Shown in pieces: positions 33,919 to 42,614 of a DNA stretch of 64,000 nt. Positions within the stretch are counted from its first letter, which is position 1. Every line of letters begins with the position of its first letter. The position numbers were made by a program, and so were the translations under genes. Origin of the DNA: Chthoniobacteraceae bacterium (GTDB lineage: Bacteria; Verrucomicrobiota; Verrucomicrobiia; Chthoniobacterales; Chthoniobacteraceae); NCBI GenBank assembly GCA_947449735.1, contig CANFTB010000012.1:33072-97071 (forward strand), written 5' to 3'. The notes beneath the pieces are model-generated. The model saw only the letters and a program-made list of their open reading frames with translations. It had not been told where the DNA came from and did no database searches.

Positions 33919-34914
33919 CTACTTCGCGGCCGGCTTCGGCGGCTGCTTGGGATCCAAATTCGCCTCCAGTTCCTCCGGAGTCACCTTTGACTCCACCCCC
34001 TGCGCAGGCACCTTTGCCTTCGCAGTCCACAAGATCGCATTCAAGACCAGCTTCCGCTGGTCGTCATTCCCCCAACCCTTGTGGAAGTGGCCTCCCGTGA
34101 AACCAAACCCGCGCCCGCCATCTTCGCGGTCGACGGCCCACGCGACGTGCTGGGGCTTCAACTCCTCGAGCACCTCACGCTTCTGTTCCGGGTTCCCCGC
34201 ATGCGGCCCCTCGCCCCGCTCCGTCGTGGAGGCCGGCGGCAGGTCGCTCAAAATCGGCGTCACCCGGACCATGCCCTTGCGAAACCGCATGTGATAATAC
34301 CATTCGTCCGTGGTCGAGAAAGGCTTCACCCCGTTGCTCACCGGATGCTTCGGAAACTCCTTGAAACTGGCCTCCCAGTGGGGATTCACGGACCAGTGCT
34401 GTTCAAAATACCCGCCCAGCCACTGCTTGAACTCCTGCGCCCCCGCCCCGCTGGACCCGCGCTCGGGAGGCGGCACCTGCTTCACAGGCTTTCCGTCCGC
34501 CCCAATCTCCGGCTCCGGCCAGCCCACCTTGGCATACGCGGGCTCCACGGCATAGTGGAGGCAGACCAGACCGCAGCCGCGCTTCATTTGAGCGTCAAGC
34601 TGCTCCAAATGAGGCAGCGCCGGGTGCCCACCGCCGCCGTCCGAGTAAATAACAATCGTGTCTGCCTTTTCTATAACGCAGTCCTCGGGCCATTTTCCGC
34701 CGAGGGCAAGCTCCACGTTCACGCTTTCGGCGGCGCCTTCCTTCAGGCACTTCGCAAGAAGCTGCACGCCAGCGTTGTGCTCGTGCTGCCCGGGGCCGTG
34801 ACTCGGCTTGCCGGCGATCAGAAGGACGTTCCTCGGCGCGGCTGCCGCCTGCGCGCAGCTCCCGAGAAGCACGAAGCTCAAAACGCTGAATGACGCTGGG
34901 TACTTAATTTTCAT
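33919..34914 (-). CDS. ThuA domain-containing protein
   Basis: NVLLIAGKPSHGPGQHEHNAGVQLLAKCL, ADTIVIYSDGGGGHPAL, GCGLVCLHYAVEP. Confidence 0.85.
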   Translation of the reverse strand: MKIKYPASFSVLSFVLLGSCAQAAAAPRNVLLIAGKPSHGPGQHEHNAGVQLLAKCLKEGAAESVNVELALGGKWPEDCVIEKADTIVIYSDGGGGHPALPHLEQLDAQMKRGCGLVCLHYAVEPAYAKVGWPEPEIGADGKPVKQVPPPERGSSGAGAQEFKQWLGGYFEQHWSVNPHWEASFKEFPKHPVSNGVKPFSTTDEWYYHMRFRKGMVRVTPILSDLPPASTTERGEGPHAGNPEQKREVLEELKPQHVAWAVDREDGGRGFGFTGGHFHKGWGNDDQRKLVLNAILWTAKAKVPAQGVESKVTPEELEANLDPKQPPKPAAK

Positions 34915-34958
34915 GAGAAGTTCTAGAAAGGGATGGACGGATGCGACACGCGTGCCGC

Positions 34959-35681
34959 CTACTTGATTTCAGTCAGCTTGATGTCCTTGAATTCCACAAC
35001 CATGGGCGGCCCCGCGTGCATCTGGAGCGCGAGCACCCCCTCCTTGGCCCCCTTCTCATGCTGGTCGGTCACGTCGATCGTTTTCATCCCGTTGATGAAA
35101 TGTTCCAAATGGTTGCCGTGGGCGATGACCCGGTATTCGTTCCATTCGGAAATGGTGATCCCATCCTGAATCGCCTGGGAATCCCCCACCGATCCGGTGA
35201 CCTCCTTCACCACCTTGGAAGCGTCGGCGGGGTCCGGCTTTACAACCACCTGATCCCCACGCTTTGCCAGGATGCCCCGGCCTCTTTCCTCGTACAGGAT
35301 GCCGCTGTAGGTTTTCCCTGCCTCGAAATCAGCCTGATACCCGGAAACGATAGGTCCGTCCGCCCCTTCGCTCTCCACCTTGCTCCGGTACTGGATGCCG
35401 GAATTCCCCCATTCAGAGGTGATCCGGAACTTGAGCTTCAATTCGAAGTCGCCCGGGTTGCCCCCTTTCCAGACCAGAAAGGTGTTGTGCCGAAGGGCGC
35501 TCTTCTTGGGGTTCGCTTCGTCGGGCTTGGTCTCACCGTGAATGACGCCGTCCTTGACGGACCAGAGAGCCATGTTGCCCTCCCAGCCGGCAAGGTCCTT
35601 GCCGTTGAAAAGGTTTTTCTCCTGGGCGAAGGCGGATCCCGCCATGACGGCGAATGCGAGGATGGAAAGGGGCTTGTTCAT
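34959..35681 (-). CDS. DUF1080 (3-keto-disaccharide hydrolase-type) domain protein
   Basis: FNGKDLAGWEGNMALWSVKDGVIHGET, FELKLKFRITSEWGNSGIQYRS, EWNEYRVIAHGNHLEHFINGMKTIDVTD. Confidence 0.9.
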   Translation of the reverse strand: MNKPLSILAFAVMAGSAFAQEKNLFNGKDLAGWEGNMALWSVKDGVIHGETKPDEANPKKSALRHNTFLVWKGGNPGDFELKLKFRITSEWGNSGIQYRSKVESEGADGPIVSGYQADFEAGKTYSGILYEERGRGILAKRGDQVVVKPDPADASKVVKEVTGSVGDSQAIQDGITISEWNEYRVIAHGNHLEHFINGMKTIDVTDQHEKGAKEGVLALQMHAGPPMVVEFKDIKLTEIK

Positions 35682-35743
35682 GTTTTTGATGTGGTGTCTT
35701 TCTAAAGCGTGGTGGTGCGCGCGACGCGCCGGTCTGGATGTAA

Positions 35744-36691
35744 CTAAACTGAGAGGGATTTCTTAGCCTTCACCGCCCGCTTTCCCACCGCCGCCGGGCC
35801 GACTGCGGGAAAAGCTGCTTTTTTAGGCGCCGTTTTGCGGGCCGGAGCGCCGAAAAATGCGCGCAGGTTCTTAATTCCCTTCACCGCGATGTCGTCTCGC
35901 TTCGGCTCCATTTTGCGCCAGATCGCGGCTGCCGCCGCAATCACCTTCACATCCTGAGTAAAGGACTCGATGACGACGTCGCCACGATAGCCGATCGACT
36001 TGAGCGCCCTAACGATAGGCTCCCAGTCCAGAGAATCATTGCCGGGGGTCCCGCGGTCTGTTCCGCACGCATGGAAATGCCCCAGATGCTTGCCCGCCTT
36101 GCGTATTGCCGCAGCCTGGTTTTTCTCCTCGATGTTCATATGGAACGTGTCGAGGTGAAGCTTAACATTCGGGGAACCGACGGCCTTAATCAGTTTGAGG
36201 CCCTGGTCGCAGGTATTTAAAAAGTCGGTCTCGAAACGGTTGAGCGGTTCCACCATCAGGGTGACGCCCCGCTCGGAGGCATGCTTTGCCAGAAACTTGA
36301 GATGTTTAACGACCAGCGCGAACTCCACCCTCTGCTTGTCGGGGGCCACAGGCCCGCGTTTTCCCACAACGGAATACATCGGCCCCATCACACTGGGACA
36401 GCCCATCTCCGCCGCCTGATCGATGAGCTTTTTGATGTAAGAAACCCCAGTCTTCTGCTCCTTCAATGAGCCTCGAAGGTCGCGCCCGGGGCCCATGCAG
36501 GCGCAGATCGAGCCGATGGCGATACCTGCCCGCTCGGCGGCCGCTTTGAGTGCCAACGGATCGATGTGTTCCGGCGCTTCGACTGGGATCTCAACCGTAT
36601 CAAACCCCCAGGACTTAAACTTCTTGAACAGCTTGACGCTTTCAGTCTTGAAGGGAGAAACAAATAGGAACGTGTTAATGCCGAAACGCAT
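35744..36691 (-). CDS. Sugar phosphate isomerase/epimerase (TIM barrel) with lysine/alanine-rich C-terminal tail
   Basis: FDTVEIPVE, MVEPLNRFETDFLNTC, KLHLDTFHMNIEE, VIESF; tail APARKTAPKKAAFPAVGPAAVGKRAVKAKKSLSV. Confidence 0.85.
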   Translation of the reverse strand: MRFGINTFLFVSPFKTESVKLFKKFKSWGFDTVEIPVEAPEHIDPLALKAAAERAGIAIGSICACMGPGRDLRGSLKEQKTGVSYIKKLIDQAAEMGCPSVMGPMYSVVGKRGPVAPDKQRVEFALVVKHLKFLAKHASERGVTLMVEPLNRFETDFLNTCDQGLKLIKAVGSPNVKLHLDTFHMNIEEKNQAAAIRKAGKHLGHFHACGTDRGTPGNDSLDWEPIVRALKSIGYRGDVVIESFTQDVKVIAAAAAIWRKMEPKRDDIAVKGIKNLRAFFGAPARKTAPKKAAFPAVGPAAVGKRAVKAKKSLSV

Positions 36692-37037
36692 GGGGGGTAT
36701 GATTGAAACTTAGGGGGACGGCGGGAGGGTTCAGATACTTCCGCCCTGCCCGTTGTGGAACAGCCCGCCCCGCGGGTCAAGCCTGCTCCAGTTGTTGATA
36801 ACGCAAACAGCAAGCAGCGGGTTCTCCAAAATAAATTGCAAGCACTCTTAGGAATGGCTCGCCCCCCACTCGGCGCCCAAAACCGACACGGCGCGGCCGA
36901 TTTTGCGCGACGAAAGTTGCCAATAAGAACTGAGTCCGCGAGTGTCGAGCGCTGCTCGTTATCGGACTGCGCCGCGATCCATTCGCCTCTAAAATTCGAT
37001 TACCAGCTGTAAACTGATCGAAAGTCATGCACTCAAA

Positions 37038-37874
37038 ATGAATCCGAGTGAAGCTTCAGCCTGCTGGCTCTGGCAGGGAGACATGTTCGAGCCGTCAGCC
37101 GGCCTGCCGCTCTCCGACCGCGGCTTCCGCTACGGGATGTCGGTTTTTGAAACTGTGCGCATCCACATGGGGCTCCCGGTATTTTGGAACGCCCACCTGG
37201 CGCGCTTGACCGCTTCCGCCGCAACCTGCGGCTTTCCGCTATCCGAATCTGCCCTCAAAAGCTCGCTCTCTCTGATATCGCCGCGCTGGACCGAGGGCGT
37301 CCTTCGCCTTTATGTGACGGCAGGGGACGGCCCCCCGTCGGGTCCCGCCGTTCAGACCCGAATCGCGGTCCTCTGGGAAAGGCGAGCGCGCCAGCTCCCT
37401 CCGAACTACGCGCTCGAAACGACACCCGGACCCCACCTCCCTCTTTTAGGGGGACTGAAGACGGGCAACTACTGGGCCAACGCTCAAAGTTTGGGTGAGG
37501 CCAAGAGCCATGGAGCTGACGAGTCGCTGCTTTTCACGCCGGCCAATCACCTCATTGGAGGCTGCATGGCCAATGCCTTTGTGCACATTGGGGGCGTTTG
37601 GCTTACCCCGCCGAAAAGCCTTGGTGCACGCGAAGGAGTTGTCAGGCAATGGGTTCTTGAGCACTTTGACGTTATCGAGACAAGCGTCTCCCGCGCCGAA
37701 ATGGCACGGGCGGACGCCGTCTTCCTGACAAGCAGCTGGATAGGAGTCATGCCTGCGCGGCAGCTGGACCAGCGAATTATCGGCGTGCCCGACCAAGTGT
37801 TGAGACTGCGGCAAATGCTGGAGGTCGAAATGGAAAAGACCGATCACACGGAGCAGACCGACGCCATTGGGTAA
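37038..37874 (+). CDS. Aminotransferase class IV (aminodeoxychorismate lyase/BCAT-like)
   Basis: LSDRGFRYGMSVFETVRIHMGLPVFWNAHLARL, LKTGNYWANAQSLGEAKSHGADESLLFTPANHLIGG. Confidence 0.85.
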   Translation: MNPSEASACWLWQGDMFEPSAGLPLSDRGFRYGMSVFETVRIHMGLPVFWNAHLARLTASAATCGFPLSESALKSSLSLISPRWTEGVLRLYVTAGDGPPSGPAVQTRIAVLWERRARQLPPNYALETTPGPHLPLLGGLKTGNYWANAQSLGEAKSHGADESLLFTPANHLIGGCMANAFVHIGGVWLTPPKSLGAREGVVRQWVLEHFDVIETSVSRAEMARADAVFLTSSWIGVMPARQLDQRIIGVPDQVLRLRQMLEVEMEKTDHTEQTDAIG

Positions 37875-37949
37875 AATTAAGGTTCAAACCCATTTCTGCG
37901 GTTGGCAGTCGGGAGATTTAACGGAAAACTAACCGCCCCTCCCCGCACC

Positions 37950-40514
37950 ATGCCCGAACCTGTGAACAAGCGCAAAGCACGCGGCCGATTCCACGGCTTC
38001 GCCATCTTTTGCCTAAAGACGGCGGCGGTTGTGACGTTCTCCGCGGGAGCAGTCGGACTCTGGCAATACCAGTCGTGGAAAGCCAAGGCGCGTACGCTGG
38101 ATTACCGCCGGTTGAAGGAAATGGAGTCTGCCAGTTTGATCCTCGACCGAAACGGAGAGCTCATCGGCCGGATATTCATCAAAAACCGGGATGAGAAACC
38201 CCTCTCAGAGCTGTCCAGAAACCTCCAGCAGGCGGTAATTTCGATGGAAGACTCGCGTTTTCGCAGTCACAGCGGAGTGGATTTCCCCGGGATCATACGG
38301 GCGGTTTCGAAAAACTTAAAGGCGCGCAAAGGCCGCGAAGGCGCCAGCACGCTTACCCAGCAGCTCGCGCGAAACACTTTCACCGAAGAACTTCCGAGCC
38401 GAGACAGGTCCATCAAGCGCAAGCTTCTGGAGATGTTTGTCGCGTGGGAGGTCGAACGGCGGCTCTCCAAGGATGAAATTCTGGAGCTGTATTTAAACCG
38501 CGTCTTTTTCGGCTCAGGTTTTTACGGTGCCGAGGCGGCGGCTCAAGGCTACTTTGGAAAAGCAGCGAAAGACCTCAGCGTCGCTGAGTCCGCGCTGCTG
38601 GCCGGCCTTCTGCGGAGCCCCAACCAGCTTTCACCGTGGAGAAACCGAAAGGCCTGCGTCGATGCACGCAATTACGTTCTGCTGCGCATGCGTGACTTGG
38701 GCGCCATCACTGCGGAGAAATACCGGGAGTCGGTGGAAGAGGAACCCATCGTCAAAAACAAACGCTCCATTCTCCAAGAGAGCTACTTCGCCGGGATGGT
38801 TTCCTCGCAGATGAGCAAGCTCGTTGGACTCGAAAGCGCTGTTAGCGAGGGGTACCGCATCTACACCACGATTGACCTGAGCCTTCAGAAAAAAGCGGAG
38901 GCCGCCCTCCAGAAACAACTGGAGGCCATCGAAAAACGCCCCGACTTTCAGAACAGGCAGACTTACGCCACCTTCGATCCCATCTACAGAGCGTGGAAAC
39001 GTAGGGTGACAACGGCCGCAGCTTCAGGTGCGGACGGGACGCCGGGACAGGGGGCGGAGGAACCCTCACCCAGACCTGAATACATTCAAGGAGCGGCTCT
39101 GGTGGTGGACAATGCCACTGGTGCGATACGCGCGCTTGTGGGTGGCCGAGACGCACAGCACAGCGAATTCAACCGCGTCACACAGTCGAAGAAGCCTCCG
39201 GGGAGCGCCTTCAAGCCGATCGTGTACGCCTCAGCTTTCGAACACGGCCTGCATCCCTGGTCGGTGGTCCAGGATGAAGTCATGGACAACCGCAAAGTCA
39301 TGGTGGGCGGGACCAGTGGTATTCTGGGCGAATGGGCCAGGGAATCCGAGGAAGGCAAAGTGGAGGGCCTCATCACGGCCAAGAGCGCCCTCTCCAAATC
39401 TAAGAACGCAGCAACGGTGCGCCTTGGAATGCAGATCGGTACCGACCTCAAGTCGTCCCTTGAGTCCGTGATTTCCTTGTCCGCGGCCGCTGGAATTCAA
39501 AGCCAGATCCGAGCCTATCCCGCCACCTTTTTGGGCAGCTCGGAGGTGTCCTTAAACGACCTCACCCTCGCCTACACCTGCTTTCCCGGCGGAGGGACCC
39601 GGCCCAAAAAGACCTTCCTCATCGACCGCATTGAGAACAACAGCGGCAAGGTGATCTACAAGGAAGCCCCGACACGCCAGGCGGTCATGAAGCCCGGCGC
39701 TGCCTTTCAAGTGCACGAATGCCTCACCTCGGCCCTCAATGAAGGGACAGGCGCTCGCGCTTTCGAACAGTACGGGCTCAAGCGCATGCCCCTTGCGGGG
39801 AAAACAGGCACCGCCTACGACTTCACAGACGTCTGGTTTGTCGGCTATTCCAGCGAACTCACCTGCGGGGTCTGGACGGGCTTCGACAAATCACGGACCC
39901 CAATTTTTTTCGGCGCCTTCAGCCGCGACATCGCGCTGCCGGCTTGGACCGAAATCATGAACCATTCCTTCGCCCAGTATCCCGCCCGCCCGTTTACGCG
40001 ACCAGACGATTTGCGACGCTGCCAGATTTGTTCAAAGTCCGGCTACACTCTGCTTCCAAGCTGCGTCGAAACCAAGAAAGACGGCGTGGAGACATCCACC
40101 GCCACCGAGGCTTGGCTCACGGCTTCCCAGATGCCGCTGCCCGACGAGACCTGTGACGTTCACGGTCCCAAAAGACCGAAGCGCCGGTCCGGCGAGGACG
40201 GCGCGCAACCCCGCGTGGAACTGGCGATTGACCTGAAGTCCGTCGCAAGCGTTGCAATCAAAAGCCCCACGGTTCTGGGCGAAGATCCATTCCAATCCGA
40301 CCGCTCGGAGCAGGCGGCGAAAACGCTGCGCAACTTCCGCGAAAGCGGCCGGTCTGCGCCGCTGGACAACCGCGTGCCAGATTCCAAAACCGCCGGCTCC
40401 AAAGAAGAACCTGAGGTCGAGATTCCCAAAGTACAGGCGGTGCGTCCCGGTGATTCAAACCCGACGAAGCCCGTGACCCCGGCCGGTCCAGCGCTGCCGA
40501 AGCTCGAGTTTTAG
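37950..40514 (+). CDS. Class A penicillin-binding protein (PBP1A type)
   Basis: Glycosyltransferase EDSRFRSHSGVDFPGIIRA...EGASTLTQQLARNTF; transpeptidase KPPGSAFKPIVY, SALSKSKNAATV, AGKTGTAYDFTDVWFVGYS. Confidence 0.95.
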   Translation: MPEPVNKRKARGRFHGFAIFCLKTAAVVTFSAGAVGLWQYQSWKAKARTLDYRRLKEMESASLILDRNGELIGRIFIKNRDEKPLSELSRNLQQAVISMEDSRFRSHSGVDFPGIIRAVSKNLKARKGREGASTLTQQLARNTFTEELPSRDRSIKRKLLEMFVAWEVERRLSKDEILELYLNRVFFGSGFYGAEAAAQGYFGKAAKDLSVAESALLAGLLRSPNQLSPWRNRKACVDARNYVLLRMRDLGAITAEKYRESVEEEPIVKNKRSILQESYFAGMVSSQMSKLVGLESAVSEGYRIYTTIDLSLQKKAEAALQKQLEAIEKRPDFQNRQTYATFDPIYRAWKRRVTTAAASGADGTPGQGAEEPSPRPEYIQGAALVVDNATGAIRALVGGRDAQHSEFNRVTQSKKPPGSAFKPIVYASAFEHGLHPWSVVQDEVMDNRKVMVGGTSGILGEWARESEEGKVEGLITAKSALSKSKNAATVRLGMQIGTDLKSSLESVISLSAAAGIQSQIRAYPATFLGSSEVSLNDLTLAYTCFPGGGTRPKKTFLIDRIENNSGKVIYKEAPTRQAVMKPGAAFQVHECLTSALNEGTGARAFEQYGLKRMPLAGKTGTAYDFTDVWFVGYSSELTCGVWTGFDKSRTPIFFGAFSRDIALPAWTEIMNHSFAQYPARPFTRPDDLRRCQICSKSGYTLLPSCVETKKDGVETSTATEAWLTASQMPLPDETCDVHGPKRPKRRSGEDGAQPRVELAIDLKSVASVAIKSPTVLGEDPFQSDRSEQAAKTLRNFRESGRSAPLDNRVPDSKTAGSKEEPEVEIPKVQAVRPGDSNPTKPVTPAGPALPKLEF

Positions 40515-40537
40515 CCGGGAAACCCTCCCTAATAAGC

Positions 40538-40567
40538 AACGCCCCCACCCGCGGGAAGGCGTTTTCC
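40538..40567 (+). terminator. Candidate rho-independent terminator after the PBP1A gene
   Basis: AACGCC...CCCGCGGG...GGCGTT followed by a short T run. Confidence 0.4.
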
Positions 40568-40617
40568 AAAGTGTCCGGCGTTTACACGCGCCCGCCGATT
40601 GGCAAACTGTGTGGGCA

Positions 40618-42579
40618 ATGAACGAACTCAGCTCACGAATCCAAGAGGCATTCCAATCGGGCCATCTGCTCGAATCCAGCGCGGCCAACCTGCATCGCAT
40701 GCTGGCGCACTCCACAGACACCGTGGTAAGGGAGAGCATCGAGGAACTCGTTGAGGCGGCGAATTGGGAAGAACTCAACGACAGGTTCTTCAGGACTTTG
40801 GCATTCGGAACAGGCGGACTCAGGGGCCGCACCATTGGCAAAACGACGACCCGCGCTGAATCAGGAACGCCATCGGCAAGCGGACGTCCCGAACACCCGT
40901 GCGTGGGCACCAATGCCATGAACGAATACAATGTCTCCCGGGCAACCCAGGGGCTCGCTGCGTATGTGAAGGACTATCATGCAAAAGCCGGCCTCTCGGG
41001 GCGCCCGGCAATCGTGGTGGCGCACGATACGCGCTTCTTCTCTCCGGAGTTTGCAGCACTCGCAGCCAGAGTTGCCTCCGAAAACGGGGTGAACGTCTTT
41101 CTCTTCGCGGGCCCCCGCTCCACTCCGCAGCTTTCCTTTACTGTGCGCTCTCAAAACGCCCAGGCCGGCGTTGTTGTGACCGCAAGCCACAACCCCCCGC
41201 ACGACAACGGTTACAAGGTCTACTTTGACCAGGGAGCGCAGGTGGTCGAACCCCACGCCAGCGGAATCATCGAAAGAGTCAACGCTCTTCAGAGTGACCA
41301 TTACACGCCCCTGCCCCCGGCTGAGCGTGGAACAATTACCATCCTAGGTCCCGAGGCCGATGCCGCTTACATGGACCGCCTGCACACCCTGGTTCTGGAT
41401 AAGAAACTCGTGGAATCGGCAAGCGGCCTCAAGTTCGTCTTCACCTCCATCCACGGCACGGGCGGCATCATCATCCGTCCCATGTTCGACAAACTGGGCT
41501 TCCGCTACACCACGGTTCCGGAACAGGAGCAGCCAGACGGACGCTTTCCCACCGTCAAAAGCCCAAATCCTGAAAATGCAGAAGCCCTTTCCCTTGCCAT
41601 CCAGCAAGCGGAGCGCGAGGGCGCGGACGTCGTCATCGCTACGGATCCCGACTGCGACCGCATGGGGGTTGCTGTGCGCAACAAGGCGGGGGGAATGGAA
41701 CTGCTGACGGGAAACGAAATCGGTTCGCTCATGGCCTATTACCGGGTCCTCAAACTCAAGGAACAGGGCGTTATCACCGCCGAAAACGCGTCCCGGTGCG
41801 TCCTGATTAAAACATTCGTCACCACCGACCTGCAAAAGGCGATCGCCGAACACAACGGCCTGCGGTGTGTCGAAACTCTGACAGGCTTCAAGTACATCGG
41901 GGCGAAACTTGGCAAGTACGAGCAGGCGCTGCCGCAGGAGTTTCATTCAAAATACCGCACGCTCCCGGAGGAAGTCACCCGCACGGCCAGGCTGAAGCAT
42001 TCCAGTTTCTACGTGTGCGGAGGGGAAGAAAGCTACGGGTACAGCGCGGCTGACTTCGTGCGCGACAAGGACGGCAACGGTGCCGCCATCGTCTTTGCGG
42101 AAGTCGCCGCGTACGCGCACTCCAGACACATGACGCTTCCGGAACTTCTGGATGAAGTTTACCGCCAATACGGCTACTACAAGGAAAAGAACGGCTCGCT
42201 CACCTTTGAGGGAGCCGAGGGGGCCGCGCAGATCTCGCGCCTCGCCGCGTCCTACGCCAAGCAGCCTCCCACGGAGGCGGATGGATCGCCCGTGGTGGCC
42301 GTCAAAAATTTTGCAGCGGACACCTTTCACGACGTGGAAGGAGACCTCATTCCGAAGGAAAACATGATCATCATTGAACTCGAGGACGGCCGCCGGGTCG
42401 CAGTACGCCCCTCCGGAACGGAGCCGAAGATCAAGTTCTACCTTTTCGCGAAGGTGCCGCCCATTCCCGGGCAGGAGTTCAGCGCAGGGCGGCTCGCAGA
42501 GATCAAAACACAGGTGCAGGCTTCCCTTGAAGGTCTCTGGAAATGGGTCCAGGCGGACGCAGCGCGCCGCGCCAGTTGA
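40618..42579 (+). CDS. Phosphoglucomutase/phosphomannomutase family protein
   Basis: FGTGGLRGRTIGK, GVVVTASHNPPHDNGYKVYFDQGAQV, VIATDPDCDRMGVAV, CGGEESYGYSAADFVRDKDG, VRPSGTEPKIKFY. Confidence 0.95.
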   Translation: MNELSSRIQEAFQSGHLLESSAANLHRMLAHSTDTVVRESIEELVEAANWEELNDRFFRTLAFGTGGLRGRTIGKTTTRAESGTPSASGRPEHPCVGTNAMNEYNVSRATQGLAAYVKDYHAKAGLSGRPAIVVAHDTRFFSPEFAALAARVASENGVNVFLFAGPRSTPQLSFTVRSQNAQAGVVVTASHNPPHDNGYKVYFDQGAQVVEPHASGIIERVNALQSDHYTPLPPAERGTITILGPEADAAYMDRLHTLVLDKKLVESASGLKFVFTSIHGTGGIIIRPMFDKLGFRYTTVPEQEQPDGRFPTVKSPNPENAEALSLAIQQAEREGADVVIATDPDCDRMGVAVRNKAGGMELLTGNEIGSLMAYYRVLKLKEQGVITAENASRCVLIKTFVTTDLQKAIAEHNGLRCVETLTGFKYIGAKLGKYEQALPQEFHSKYRTLPEEVTRTARLKHSSFYVCGGEESYGYSAADFVRDKDGNGAAIVFAEVAAYAHSRHMTLPELLDEVYRQYGYYKEKNGSLTFEGAEGAAQISRLAASYAKQPPTEADGSPVVAVKNFAADTFHDVEGDLIPKENMIIIELEDGRRVAVRPSGTEPKIKFYLFAKVPPIPGQEFSAGRLAEIKTQVQASLEGLWKWVQADAARRAS

Positions 42580-42614
42580 AATCAGGCGGATTAGGCGGAT
42601 TCCTTCGCCGTCCT

